Assembly: GCF_963169125.1 (NCBI RefSeq)
Contig: NC_084796.1
Location: 219,566,448 to 219,630,447 of the forward strand
DNA from: Humulus lupulus
Taxonomy: Eukaryota > Streptophyta > Magnoliopsida > Rosales > Cannabaceae
Direction of reading: 5' to 3'
DNA: 64,000 nt
In this document: positions 35,270 through 46,430 of the stretch, piece after piece
Position numbering within the stretch: position 1 is the stretch's first letter
How the letters are laid out: each line of letters starts with the position of its first letter
Notes under the pieces: model-generated
Databases searched by the model: none
The model's input: only the letters and a program-made list of their open reading frames with translations
Told to the model about the DNA's origin: nothing
Made by a program: the position numbers and the translations under genes

Positions 35270-36563
35270 CCACCTGGATGAAAATGGCATCTGCCTTAGG
35301 AATAGACCTCGACATGCCACCAGCACATGAGTAACCCCTGAAAATTACAACAATAAAAAATTAAAGAACAAAAAAAAAACAATTAAAAAATAAAATCTGG
35401 AATGCATCACTATGTTAGACAAAATATTATTGACTCAATGTAAATAGTAAAAAATATATATAACTCTAGACAAAAGATACAATGGACAATGTGAAAAATA
35501 CAACCCAATAAAATACAAGTAAATAGAAAAATATGATGTTGAAAAGAATGATAGATACAACTCAACTTGCAAGAGATACAAATAAACTAGAGATGTAGAA
35601 CAAAATAAGTAAATATAAAATACAACTATAATCATAACAATACAAATAAACATATGAATAAGAAGCAAGAAGTAGAAACAATAGAAATAGAAGAATCAAA
35701 ATAAGAACAAGAATAATAGAAAGAACTCTCTCACTCACACAACTAAAGTGAAGAGTAGTGATGACCACCAACTTGAACAAGGTTCAAGACCTTTGCCCAA
35801 AAATTTATTTCCCCCTAGTCTCAAGCACTAAGAAACCTCATAAAAAATAACTATTTGGAATTATCAAGCATTTGGTGAAATTCTAGTCAAGTGCTCTAGT
35901 GGATAGAAATTGTGTGTCTTGTAAATGAGCATTAGACTCTTATTTATAGAGTTTTGAGACACCATTTGAATTTTAAATTCCATCAACCCCTTAGCTGTTA
36001 CCAATGTTTAATTGGATGTTTATGGAATTAAAATGAAGATTTAGGAGTTACTTGGGATAATAAAACCGTTCAAAATTGAAAAATGAAAAATTGAGAATTG
36101 GCTGTTAGTACATCCGGTCGCGCCTAGGGATGCTGGTGGCCGCGGCTAGCATGCTGTTTTATCCTCCCAAAGTTTCCACTTTTTCCAAATTGTCTCAAAC
36201 TCATTCTCACTTGATTTTGTAACACATAAAAGGGAGTTAAAATCATATCTTCAACACACATATCACATTAAAAAAATGAACAACTCCCAATCTACACATT
36301 ATTGAGTGATATTTGAGAGTTACAAATTTATTGATAGTTTTGTAACTCCAAAATATGTTACACAATTGGATATATACACTATCTAATTTGTAAGACTCAA
36401 ATATTATTATGTTACAATGAGTGACAAACACTTTGTTACATTATCTAATATAAAATATTATATTATATAAAATTAAAATATAACATTGCCCCACTAGATT
36501 AAATAGTTCACCTTTTGTAACACTTATTTAATCAATCAAATGTTATATTTAAAATATAACTAT
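35270..36563 (-). repeat. Probable LTR remnant (copia-like)
   Basis: Single-orientation noncoding sequence with a minus-strand TATA (CTATAAATA, about 35941-35949), a GC-rich patch (CCGCGGCTAGC near 36141) in an AT-rich body, and repeated TTATATTTAAAATATAAC-like ends near 36480 and 36545. I could not find two ends with a target duplication; the right side may be cut by the element at 36564. Confidence 0.35.
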
Positions 36564-37466
36564 TGTCAGTGTTTTGATCATCCTACATGTGGCAATTGGG
36601 AGTAATTTGTGACAAGCCATGGAGTCCTTAGGATGCGAGTTCCTTGATGTGGTCCAGTCCAACCGAATCGAGGATGTCTCCAGGTGAGGCTATGCCCTGA
36701 GGTCTTCTCTTAGACGGGGTGTCTTCTAGTGAGACCATGTTTCAGGCCAGTCTTTGAAGCATGAATACCCATAAGTGAGGCCATGACCTAAGGTCTTCCC
36801 TCAAGGAGAGGATGTCTCCAAGTGAGGTCACGATCCAAGGGCTCCTTCTCACTCAGCCATTCTCCAAGTCCAAGACTCCAGTCCTCGGGCCTAGGAGTAA
36901 TGCCAGGTGCAATCACTGCAGGTGTGGGCCTCGAAAGGATCATTTTATAACTTTTGGTGATCCTCAATTAGTGGTGTCGATTTCGTACACTCAACAATCA
37001 GCATTTCCCACAACGCCACCTGCCATGGGCAAACGTGCGCCGCACCATGACAGTCACATATATGTTCCCCATAAAGTTGGTGTGTGACTTTCTGCAATGG
37101 GTCTCATAGAATCCGCGTGGGCCATAGTATTTATTGTAACACAACCCTTTGGGTATTAACTTAACATTAATACCTTGATATTTAAGAGAGATGATTCGCA
37201 TTAATGACCCCTGCCTCTATAAATAGAGCTGGGGTATCTCCTTGTAAAGGGTTCAGTTTTTTAAAGAGAGAAACTATACACTCAGTGCAATATATATGCT
37301 GCCTGAGAATCACCATTGAAGATTGAGGCAAGCTTCAAGCTCACTAAATAATAGAGACTCGGGGACTAGGGTTCTTTTATAACATGAACCACGTAAAACC
37401 TTATGTCTTTCCTTGTTTATCCTTTAATTTATCAAATTAAGTTGGCAACGAAAAAGGCAGTTAACA
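36564..37466 (+). repeat. 5' LTR of the 36564-58815 Tat-like element
   Basis: Right end GCAGTTAACA adjoins the PBS. Left end TGTCAGTG at 36564 is the best TG start but has no partner LTR in the window for confirmation. TATA TATAAATA at 37218-37225. Direct repeats GTGAGGC/CAAGTGAGG with CTTCCCTC occur at 36680-36840. Confidence 0.7.
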
Positions 37467-37467
37467 C

Positions 37468-37488
37468 TTTGGTGTTTTCATTGAGAGC
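37468..37488 (+). other. Primer-binding site region
   Basis: TTTGGTGTTTTCATTGAGAG directly follows the LTR end; closely related sequence marks the PBS of many plant Tat-type elements. Matching tRNA not determined. Confidence 0.6.
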
Positions 37489-37515
37489 TTGAAGGAAGCT
37501 TAAAATACAATCAAG

Positions 37516-37739
37516 GTGACCACTCGAAGGAATGCACCAGATGATACTGCCTCTCACGTCGCAGCTAAGGGAGGAGAAACCGGTCACATGCCACCGCAAG
37601 ATAACCCTGACGCGGTGGAGGATTACAACGAAAATACCGAGTACGATGGCATGGATGGTTGCATGGATGACGAGGGAGACGATGAATACTATGAGGAGGA
37701 ATATCCTTATCCCATGGATGCGGAGGAGACACTAGAAGT
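37516..37739 (+). pseudogene. Tat-like gag N-terminus, first piece
   Basis: An open acidic frame: TTRRNAPDDTASHVAAKGGE, DEEYYEEEYPYP-like Asp/Glu/Tyr-rich stretch, MDAEETLEV. It opens with GTG where an ATG is expected, so the start may be lost. It is cut at GAAGT (37735-37739) by the chromovirus and continues at 48831 (VALHDQVATQQQKIDTQ), then 51341. It matches no known fold; N-terminal gag regions of Tat elements are variable. Confidence 0.65.
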
Positions 37740-40126
37740 TGTAACGCCCTACTACCTTGAAGCCGTTACTAAGTGAGTTTAAAATGGAAATTGTGCAACT
37801 AACTGACTCTACGAGGTTTCTAAAACCAAAAGTGTGACTAAACCAGAATTTAAGGCTGTAATCTTTGAAAATGCTTAGTTTCATTGAAAACATTAAGTAT
37901 CAAACATCTGGGATCCCAAATATAAGCTTTACAAAATATTTACAACTCAAAAATAGATTACACTTGGTTAACTATCAAAAGAACAAGTTACTACAACCAT
38001 ATTAAAAAATGCCCCCAACCAAAGCAGTCGGGCAGGCCGAACATGTACGCGTCGCCCCCACGCTCTCCATACTCATGGCTGGTTGACTAGCCCTCTGCCT
38101 TTACCTGCAACACAGAGCACCCGTGAGCCAAAGCCCAGCAAGAAAACTCATACAATATATAGCATATGCATATTATATAGTTAACATATAACCCGTAGAT
38201 AAACAGGAAGACCATCAGACTGAAAAAACACAGCCATGCCGCCCCAGAGGCATTACCAAAGCCTAGGGTCTCGGTCCTTACCGAAAGGATAACTCATGTA
38301 TCCATTGGGTCCTACCCTGACTATAAGCACTCCATATGGTGAGTGTTACTTCCGGCCCCACTGCCGTTCTCGGCCTTGTTGCTCTCGGCCTTAGCCGTTC
38401 ACTTCACTATAATCACACATATAGTACATCTCAAAATAATCATTCAAACATATAATAATGCATTTAAGGTTATACATTAGCACATAATACAATCTAGGGC
38501 CATGCCATGCAATAACACTATGGGCCCATGCCCTGTTCTCAGGAGCTACAGTTTTCTTACCTTCCAATTCGATAGCTTTGATCACTTGACTCCTTGAGCA
38601 TGATCCCACTCGAGCCCTAGCGCTCACCTAAACAAAATCCATAGGTCAAAGTCATCACCAAACCTCAAGTCAAAAACCTAGCCTCGGGACCAATCCCGAG
38701 CCCCCCGGGAAGTCCTAGATCCACAAAACAAGGTGGTGGAATCGAACCCCGAACCCTAGGTCAAAATCCCTCAAAAATAACCCCAAAACCCCTTTCTGGG
38801 AATAGTGCAGCGCTACAACGCTCTAAAGAGGGCGCTATAGAGCTACAAGCAGAACCGAACTTCCCCAGAAACAGGGCCTAGCGCTACAGCGTCCAAAGAC
38901 TAGCGCTGTAGCGCTAGTTGCAGACAGGCAACACCCAATTTTCTTTTCTGCGATTTCTTTCAACCAATTCAACCCCAAACTTGTCCAAATCTTTCCCAAA
39001 CCCAAAAACAAACTTATCAACACCTCCCACTCATCCCAAGCATCCCAAGAACTCATAACCCAAGCTCATACAACCCAAATCTCAAAATCTACCATAAGTA
39101 ACCCTGAACCCAGAAATTCAGTCAAACATCAAAGTTAAAGACTTAGAATTCATACCGTGGATGGAAATTCGACCTTGAGTTCAATCCTAGACCTCCTTAG
39201 CTTGCTCCTTCTCAACCTTGGCCTGAATTCCCCTAAAATCCTCATCAATTCAGCTTAAATACACAGCTTAAACCAGTAAAACCCTAAAACTGAAACTTCT
39301 AAGAACTTACCTCAATTTTGATGTGTTCTTGCTAATCCCTTGCCAATCTTCAAGTCTAGCTTAGGATACTTGATGCTCAGCCTATCCTAGCTCTCCTCTG
39401 AGCTTTGCTCCAAGAAAAATGAAGGGAAATGGTGGGAGAACCACAAACTGTTCCTTTTGAAACAAAACCCCTCTGTTTTTCTCTCTTTTCTTTTTCTTCC
39501 TTTTTCTTTCTTTTCCACAGCCTTATAACTCTTTTCTACCAATACCACTAAGTATAAAGCTTAAATAAACTTATCTCTAATAAGCCTAATGACCAAAATG
39601 CCCTCCCTATTAATTCTACACCCTTTTATCCATGTGGGGCCATTTTAGTCATTTTACCCAATTCCCGCTAATTCCTCGAGTGTCTCTAATAATTTCCCGC
39701 TTGCTTCCCCAATACCCGATTAGTCTCCAAATATATATATATTCCTCATCATAAAATCAACCTCAATATATTCTCTAAATTCCCATTTAAACTCCTCAGG
39801 CTTGACCCAAGCCGGGTATAAATTCCCGCTATGACTTTTTCGCTAATCCGCTCATTCTAGAATCGTCTCGAGTCAGAGATCACAGATCTCAACACAGTCA
39901 TGCCCAAAATGGCCAACAATACAATTATGCCCCTTTACCACAATCAGGGCCTTACATGCATACTAATACACATAGTCATGCATCTCAAATAGTCAAATAG
40001 TCATATAACATACATTAAATCATAATCATGCATTTTACTCATTAAAGTCACACACAAATCCCATTATGCCCTCCAGGCACACTAATCAAGGCCCTTAAGC
40101 CTTATTAGCGAATTTGGGTCGTTACA
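37740..40126 (-). repeat. 3' LTR of the 37740-48825 chromovirus
   Basis: Starts TGTAACGCCC and ends GGTCGTTACA. It contains GGGATCCC (about 37910), the module (38095-38150), a TTTTCTTACCTTCC site (38550), paired AGCGCT cassettes (38808-38925), a CTTACCTCAATTTT site (39308) and AT microsatellites (about 39730). Confidence 0.97.
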
Positions 40127-40127
40127 A

Positions 40128-40140
40128 CTATCCCCTCCTA
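40128..40140 (-). other. Polypurine tract
   Basis: Minus strand TAGGAGGGGATAG directly upstream of the 3' LTR; primes plus-strand synthesis in LTR retroelements. Confidence 0.85.
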
Positions 40141-40162
40141 ATGAAAATTTCGTCCTCGAAAT

Positions 40163-41326
40163 TTACCTGAACAACTTGGGATACCGCTCTCGCATATCCC
40201 ACTCCAATTCCCACGTCGCCTCTTCAACCTTGCTATTCCTCCACAATATTTTAACCAAGGCGATGGTTTTGTTCCGCAAGACTTTGTCCTTTCTATCAAG
40301 GATCTGTACAGGCTTTTCTTCGTATGATAAATCCCGATCTAACTCCAAGTTCTCATAGCTCAACACATGAGTAGTATCCGATGCATACTTCCGGAGCATG
40401 GATACATGAAACACGTCATGAACCCCTGACAGAGTTGGAGGCATTGCTAACCTGTAAGCCACCTCTCCAACTCGTTCTAGAGCCTCAAAGGGGCCAACAA
40501 ATCTGGGACTCAACTTGCCCCGGACGCCAAATCGTTTCACTCCTCTCAGGGGTGAAACCTTGAGGAATACATGATCACCGACCTGAAATTCCACGTTCCT
40601 GCATCTCAGGTCTGAATAACTCTTCTGGCGACTCTGGGAGGCGAGCATACGAGCTCTAATCTTCTTAATTGCCTCATTGGTCCTTTGAACCATCTCAGGA
40701 CCTAAATATTTTCTCTCACCTTCCTCATCCCAGTGTATCGGTGATCTGCACTTTCTTCCATACAGCATCTCATACGGAGCCACTCCGATAGTCGCCTGAT
40801 AACTATTATTGTACGAGAACTCAATCAGAGGGAGATACCTACTCCAAGATCCCCCAAAATCCAACACACAAGCTCGTAACATGTCCTCCAGTATCTGAAT
40901 TGTCCTCTCAGACTGTCCATCTGTCTGAGGATGATAAGCGGTACTGAACTGTAGTTGTGTGCCCATTGCCTTCTGTAGGCTCTCCCAAAACTTGGAGGTG
41001 AAGGTGGGGTCTCTGTCGGATACTATCGACCTCGGAGCCCCATGAAGTCGAACAATCTCCTTCACATATAGCTCAGCATACTTCTCCACAGTATAAGTTG
41101 TCCTCACAGGTAAGAAGTGGGCGGACTTAGTATTCCTGTCCACAATCACCCACACCGATTCATGCTGACCCACGGTCTTCGGCAATCCAACCACAAAGTC
41201 CATGGAAATATCCTCCCATTTCCACTCGGGAATCCCTAGAGGTTGTAATAACCCTGCTGGCCTCTGATGTTCAGCCTTAATCTGTTGACAGGTTAAGCAT
41301 CTGGCCACATAGTCCACCACATCCCT
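40163..41326 (-). pseudogene. Integrase core, C-terminal domain and chromodomain
   Basis: 386-codon stretch. Order: second half of the zinc finger (CLTCQQIK), DISMDFVVGLP with the first catalytic Asp, VIVDRNTKSAHFLP, IVSDRDPTFTSKFW with the second Asp, TAYHPQTDGQSERT with the Glu, PYEMLYGRKCRSP, VGDHVFLKVSPLRG, GKLSPRFVGPFE, then the chromodomain (LDRKDKVLRNKTIALVKILW, EEATWE) ending KLFR and a stop. Chromodomains direct integration to marked chromatin. All three catalytic acids are present. Detached from the upstream frame by TAG at 41327-41329. Confidence 0.95.
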
Positions 41327-42133
41327 CTACATGCTTGACCACCAATACAAAACTTTCAAGTCATGGTACATCTTCGTAGAACCTGGGTGTAAAGAGTAGG
41401 GAGTGGTATGAGACTCATCCATAATCTCTCGTCGAATATCTGGATCAATCGGAACACAAATCCGTCCTTTGTACTTCAATAAACCCATCTCAGAGATAGA
41501 GAAGTCCTTAGTTGTTCCAGTTAGGACATTCTCTCTACGTTCAACTAACTGGGGATCCATTCCCTGTGCCTCCTTAATCCTCTCAAGGAGCGTTGACTGA
41601 AGAGTAATGTTGGCTAACCTACCAACCACTAACTCTATACCTGCTCTGGTCATCTCTTCAGCTAATCTGTCAGATATCTGCCTCGAACTATACAACTGTC
41701 CTGGGCCCCTCCGGCTCAATGCATCAGCCACTACATTAGCCTTCCCAGGATGGTATAGGATATCACAATAGTAATCCTTTACCAACTCTAGCCACCACCT
41801 CTGGCGCATATTCAAGTCCTTCTGGGTAAAGAAATACTTTAAACTTTTGTGATCAGTGTATATCTCGCATCTTTCACCATACAGATAGTGTCTCCAAACC
41901 TTAAGTGCGAAAACCACTGCAGCTAACTCCAGATCATGCGTGGGATATCTCTGCTCATACTCCTTTAATTGTCTCGATGCATAAGCTATCACTTTCCCAG
42001 CCTGCATAAACACACATCCTAGACCCTGTCTAGAAGCGTCACAGTAGACCACAAACTTCTCATTATCTGTCGGCAGGCTCAGCACTGGTGCAGTAATCAA
42101 TCGCCGCTTCAACTCTTTAAAGCTGTTCTCACA
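41327..42133 (-). pseudogene. RNase H and integrase zinc-finger N-terminus
   Basis: Shows [17 protein letters not shown] (first Asp), [37 protein letters not shown] (RNase H end), KYKGRICVP, and the His pair of the integrase HHCC finger ([20 protein letters not shown]). Ends at TAG 41327 where the family has a sense codon between WWSSM and RDVVDY. Upstream limit is the TGA at 42134-42136. Confidence 0.93.
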
Positions 42134-42793
42134 TCAATCTGTCCACACATACTGGGTCTTTTTTCTCGTCAACTCTGTCAATGGAGTAGCAATTCTGGAG
42201 AACCCCTCTACAAACCACCGGTTGTAACCTGCTAATCCCAGGAAACTTCTAACCTCAGGAATACTGCTTGGTCTAGGCCAATCTCTCACTGCTTCTATCT
42301 TACTTGGGTCGACCAGTAACCCACCCTTACTGATAATATGGCCCAGAAATGTAACTTGCGATAAACAGAACTCGCACTTGCTAAACTTAGCATATAACTT
42401 ATGCTCTCTCAGCCGCTGCAACACCAGGCGCAGATGATGCTCATGCTCTGTCTCTGACTGGGAGTACACTAGGATATCATCAATAAATACAATCACAAAC
42501 TTATCCAGATAATCTTTGAAAATTTTGTTCATCAAATCCATAAATGCTGCTGGGGCATTGGTTAATCCAAAGGACATAACCAGGAATTCGTAATGCCCAT
42601 ACCGCGTCTGAAAAGCAGTCTTTGGTACGTCCTCTTCTTTGATCCTCAACTGATAATAGCCTGATCGGAGATCAATCTTTGAAAACATTGTACTCCCCTG
42701 AAGCTGATCAAATAAATCATCAATCCTAGGCAATGGATACTTGTTCTTGATGGTCAACTTATTCAACTCCCTGTAGTCAATGCACATTCTGAG
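42134..42793 (-). pseudogene. Reverse transcriptase core
   Basis: Contains [55 protein letters not shown], the catalytic box [22 protein letters not shown] and the RNase H connection to WTD. All expected RT motifs are present. Bounded by TGA 42134-42136 and TAG 42794-42796, both in frame with neighbours. Confidence 0.95.
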
Positions 42794-43117
42794 CTATCCA
42801 TCCTTTTTCTTAACAAATAACACTAGAGCACCCCATGGCGAGAAACTCGGTCTGATAAACCCCAAATCCAGTAGTTCCTGTAACTGAATCTTCAATTCCT
42901 TTAACTCTGCCGGAGCCATTCTGTAAGGTGCCTTGGACACTGGCTCTGCTCCCGGAACTAACTCTATGATGAACTCAATCTCCCGCTGTGGCGGCAATCC
43001 TGGCAGATCTATTGGAAACAAGCCTGGAAACTCACAGAACACTCTGGTTTCATTCGGTACCACTGCTGCTACCTTAGAGGAATCTACAACACTCACTAGG
43101 AATCCTATGCATCCCTC
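42794..43117 (-). pseudogene. Protease-RT linker and RT N-terminus
   Basis: [58 protein letters not shown] and [20 protein letters not shown]: the conserved start of Ty3/Gypsy RT. Ends with KKKDG and TAG at 42794. Confidence 0.93.
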
Positions 43118-43549
43118 CTACATCAGGTCTTTAGCCTTTAGTGCTGAGATCATAGGCACCCGCGATCCATTCACCGTCCCCACAAACACAAATGGTACCT
43201 CTCCTTCTGGTTCAAAAGTCACCATTCGTCGCATACAGTCAATTGTTGCTCCATACCTCGTTAACCAATCCATCCCTAGTATCATGTCAAAATCATCCAT
43301 ATCTAGTTTAACCAGGTCAACAAACAATTCCCTACCGTCTATAACTACTGGTAATGCTCTAACCCATCTTCTAGAGACTACCAGTTCTCCTGTTGGCAAT
43401 AAAGTCTGAAAACCCCTAGCATACAAAATACTAGGTCTACAAAGTTGATCAATCACCCTAGCAGATACAAATGAGTGAGTAGCCCCAGAATCAATCAATG
43501 CAGTATACAAAGAACCAGCGCTAAAAATCTGACCTGTCACAACTGAGGG
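43118..43549 (-). pseudogene. Aspartic protease
   Basis: Active site ALIDSGATHSFVS, then flap region, MILGMDWLTRYGATIDC (second hydrophobic-Gly motif) and VTFEPEGEVPFVFVG. It would cleave the gag-pol polyprotein as a homodimer. Ends at TAG 43118-43120, where the sister copy near 10140 has CAG (MQEGC), so a nonsense change. Confidence 0.93.
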
Positions 43550-44122
43550 ACTGGTCTCCGCCTCAGTCTAAGTCAAAGTGAATACCCTAGCAGGAGCGAG
43601 GCTATCTCCCTGCTTTGGCTATTCTTTCTTAGCTTGTGGGCAGTCTTTCTTCAAATGATTGGTGCTCCCACAAATAAAACATGCCATGGTCCGGCACTCG
43701 CCCTGATGTCATCGCCTGCATAGAGGACACATCGGAAAGCTCCTCCAGTTGTCATTTCCGCCCTGACGGCCACCAATAGAACCACAAACCCTCCTATCAA
43801 AACCATAAAGAAAAAATGAATCTGGTACTCTTCTTTTCTTCTCACTGGGACCACTGCCCTGACTAGGCCCAGAAGAAGGAGGCACTGTCCTCCTGGTATC
43901 GTGCCTAGCAGCGCTATCCTTCCAGATCTGATCCTCAGCCCTCTCTGCAGTAAGGGCTTTATCCACCACCTGGGCATAGGTGGTAGTCTCCATGTTTAAG
44001 GTAATACTCACATTGCGGGCGATCATCACATTCAATCCCCGTATAAACCTATCTCTACTGGCCGCATCAGTCGGCACTAAATCTGGCGCAAACTTCGCCA
44101 ATCTGTCAAATCTCAGGGCGTA
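43550..44122 (-). pseudogene. gag C-terminal half with zinc knuckle
   Basis: Begins after the nested solo LTR with DRLAKFAPDLVPTDAASRDR, FIRGLNVMIARNVSI, YAQVVDKALTAERAEDQIWK, then CPLCRR and the CCHC knuckle CFICGSTNHLKKDC (near 43680), which would bind RNA in packaging. In-frame stops occur between CRR and HQGEC and at KKE-stop. Confidence 0.88.
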
Positions 44123-45517
44123 TGTTGCGATATTTTTGCTATGCAAGTGCACACAGTCGCAAACTCGTAATAAAATGGTAAAACCAAGTATCATCCTCAA
44201 GGACTGATTTATCAATTACCAGTCAATTAATTTCTTGTTCTATTTGATGAATTGAAATTCTTGATTTTTGTAAATACACCAAAAGAAACTATAAATTGCA
44301 GAAACAATAATTAAAAAAATTGAATGGAATAACAACTAATAGAAAAACTTTTAATCTAATCACTAAGAAACAATTAGGATATTTAATCTCATCAACTATC
44401 CTCCCTATTATTCTCTAATGCAAAGTATGAATTCTTCTTCTTTTGACCTAATTCAATTAACAAGTTGATATAGCAGCCTATAATCATACTATGAATTATA
44501 AACTCAACCTAGGTGACAATTTCCTATATTTCTATGGTAAATTGAACCACACAGGTAGCATTAATCTCAACAACTTAATAACAGTTACACAATTAATTCA
44601 GATACTTTCATTCTAAATTAGAATTATGTCCAATATAACCACAGCAGAATTAAATCTCACTTCTCAGATTTTGACTTAAAAACATATGTAAATGACTAAA
44701 GATGGCCAATCAATAATCAATCTATAAGAACAGGTTATATGGAATTGAAGAAGATTGAAGAAGAAGAATATAAAAATTGCATTAGTTCATAACAGAGATT
44801 CAAGTGATTCAATTAAACATCCTAAACAGAAAATTAGTTCCTAGCCATAGTGCTAATCACAACAGAAATTAAGAATAACATTAGGAAGAAGAAAAAAACA
44901 TGTAAAAATACTCTAAGCTTGAGTCTTCAAAACCAGCCCTTTTCTCCCTCGTCCGTACGTCCCTTCTCTCTTCTTTTTCGCCATATTAAAAACCTAGGAT
45001 TTCGAATTTTAAAGAGGCAGGTCGCGGCTCTACATACACTATGCTGCGGCCCGTGTCCAAATTCCTGGGCAAAAAGCCCTTTCCATGCCGCGACCCTCTG
45101 AAGCCATGCCGCGGCCCGCATCGACGAATTCTGGGAAAAATGCCCATCTATGCCGCGACTCTCTATAGCCATGCCGCGGCCCGAGGATTTCCTCAAAAAC
45201 ATTGCTTCTGTTTCCCCCCTAGCCGCGGCTCCACTTTGCTCATGCCGTGGCTCTTAAGGGATTTCTCAATTCTTCAAGTTTTCATCCCAAAATTTCACCA
45301 ACACTTCCAAATTGTGTTGAGAACCATTCTTTATCAAAATATGATGAAAAAATTGGTTATTTCTTCCCTTTCTTTGGCATTTTCTTCCACATGCTCAATT
45401 CTTCCTGATATTCACAAAGACAGACAAACAAAGCATAAACCCGCACTAAATGAAAGAAAAATGAAATAAAAGATTAATAAAAACATCACCAAAACATGAT
45501 AAAAACTAGACTCAACA
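44123..45517 (-). mobile_element. Athila/Tat-like solo LTR inside gag; TSD GCGTA
   Basis: Starts TGTTGCGATA and ends GACTCAACA, with GCGTA at 44118-44122 and 45518-45522. The minus-strand end (CCTTGAGGATGATACTTGG, then GTGTGCACTTGCATAG) is typical of Athila-like LTR 3' ends. No coding. Four GC-rich CCGCGGCATGGC-type cassettes at 45017-45255. Confidence 0.85.
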
Positions 45518-45522
45518 GCGTA

Positions 45523-46095
45523 CTCACTGACTGATAACCTGCTCTGAGTCAGGTTGATAAACTCATCAGTCTTCGCAGTTCGAACTGCTACACTGTAGTA
45601 TTTCTCATTAAAAATGCTCTTGAATTCTTCCCAAGTCATAGTTGAAGTATCCCTTCGCTGCCTTACTGCATCCCACCATATTCGTGCATCATCTCTGAGC
45701 ATATAGCTGGCACAATCAACCCTTTCCTTTCCTTCAACCCTCATGAAATCCAAGATTACAGAAATCATATTCATCCACTGCTCGGCCCGCAGTGGGTCTG
45801 ATCCACCCTCAAAGGTAGGAGGTTGCTGTTTTCTGAATCTTTCGTACAGAGGTTCCAACCTGTTCTCAACCACAGGCTGAACCGGAGCTGGTGCTACACT
45901 CTGCTGTAGTGGTAACTCGGTGACTTGTGGAGGAGCCTGCTACCTCAATTGACTAAGTTCTTCCTCTGTTTTCTTCAATCTAGCCTCCATTTCTGCTAAT
46001 ATATGCTGCCAGTTCTGAGGAGCAGGTGGAGGGTCCTGACCCTGATTGTCATCCTCAACCCGAATGCCACGGAGTCTAGATGATTGCCGAGGCAT
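45523..46095 (-). pseudogene. gag N-terminal half
   Basis: ATG at 46095 (MPRQSSRLRG), an acidic linker (EDDNQGQDPPPAPQNWQ), a coiled coil (ILAEMEARLKKTEEELSQLR), TAG after QLR (about 45940), then VENRLEPLYERFRKQQPPTF, EQWMNMISVILDFMRVEG, ARIWWDAV and YYSVAVRTAKTDEFINLTQ. Breaks off at the solo LTR. The start is chosen because it matches the sister copy at 13980. Confidence 0.9.
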
Positions 46096-46415
46096 TACAA
46101 CTAAATGCCTGAAATCAGTGACACCGCTCTCAGGCATGATAACAAGATCCAGTTCCACCTCTCAACCTCAACAACAACCAAGATCAACAATCCAAATAAC
46201 ATACAGATAGCATACAGCACACAACGGGCCTTGCCCTGGTATCATGCATATGATATTTCACTCATCATGCTCATTATAATATAAGCAGGTAACCAAGGCA
46301 TTCAAACACAAATTCAAATACATTAATCAACCATACCAATCAACCCTGAGTCAAACTTTTCAATGGCAGCGTGCGTACATGTTCGGTCATCTCCAGAACC
46401 AATAAACCTTGGCTC

Positions 46416-46427
46416 GCTCTGATACCA
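46416..46427 (-). other. Primer-binding site (tRNA-iMet)
   Basis: Minus strand TGGTATCAGAGC, 3 nt from the 5' LTR end at 46431. Confidence 0.95.
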
Positions 46428-46430
46428 AGT

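Noticed and set aside
35435..35780. Minus-strand ORFs rich in Tyr, Leu and Ile resembling membrane proteins
   Set aside because: AT-rich low-complexity translation in noncoding LTR-like DNA; no start context or homologous pattern.
42933..43409. Plus-strand ORF of 158 codons
   Set aside because: Mirror image of the conserved protease/linker on the minus strand, which has clear motifs.
45412..45470. Hydrophobic C-terminus of the gag ORF
   Set aside because: These residues come from the nested solo LTR entered at 45517, not from gag.
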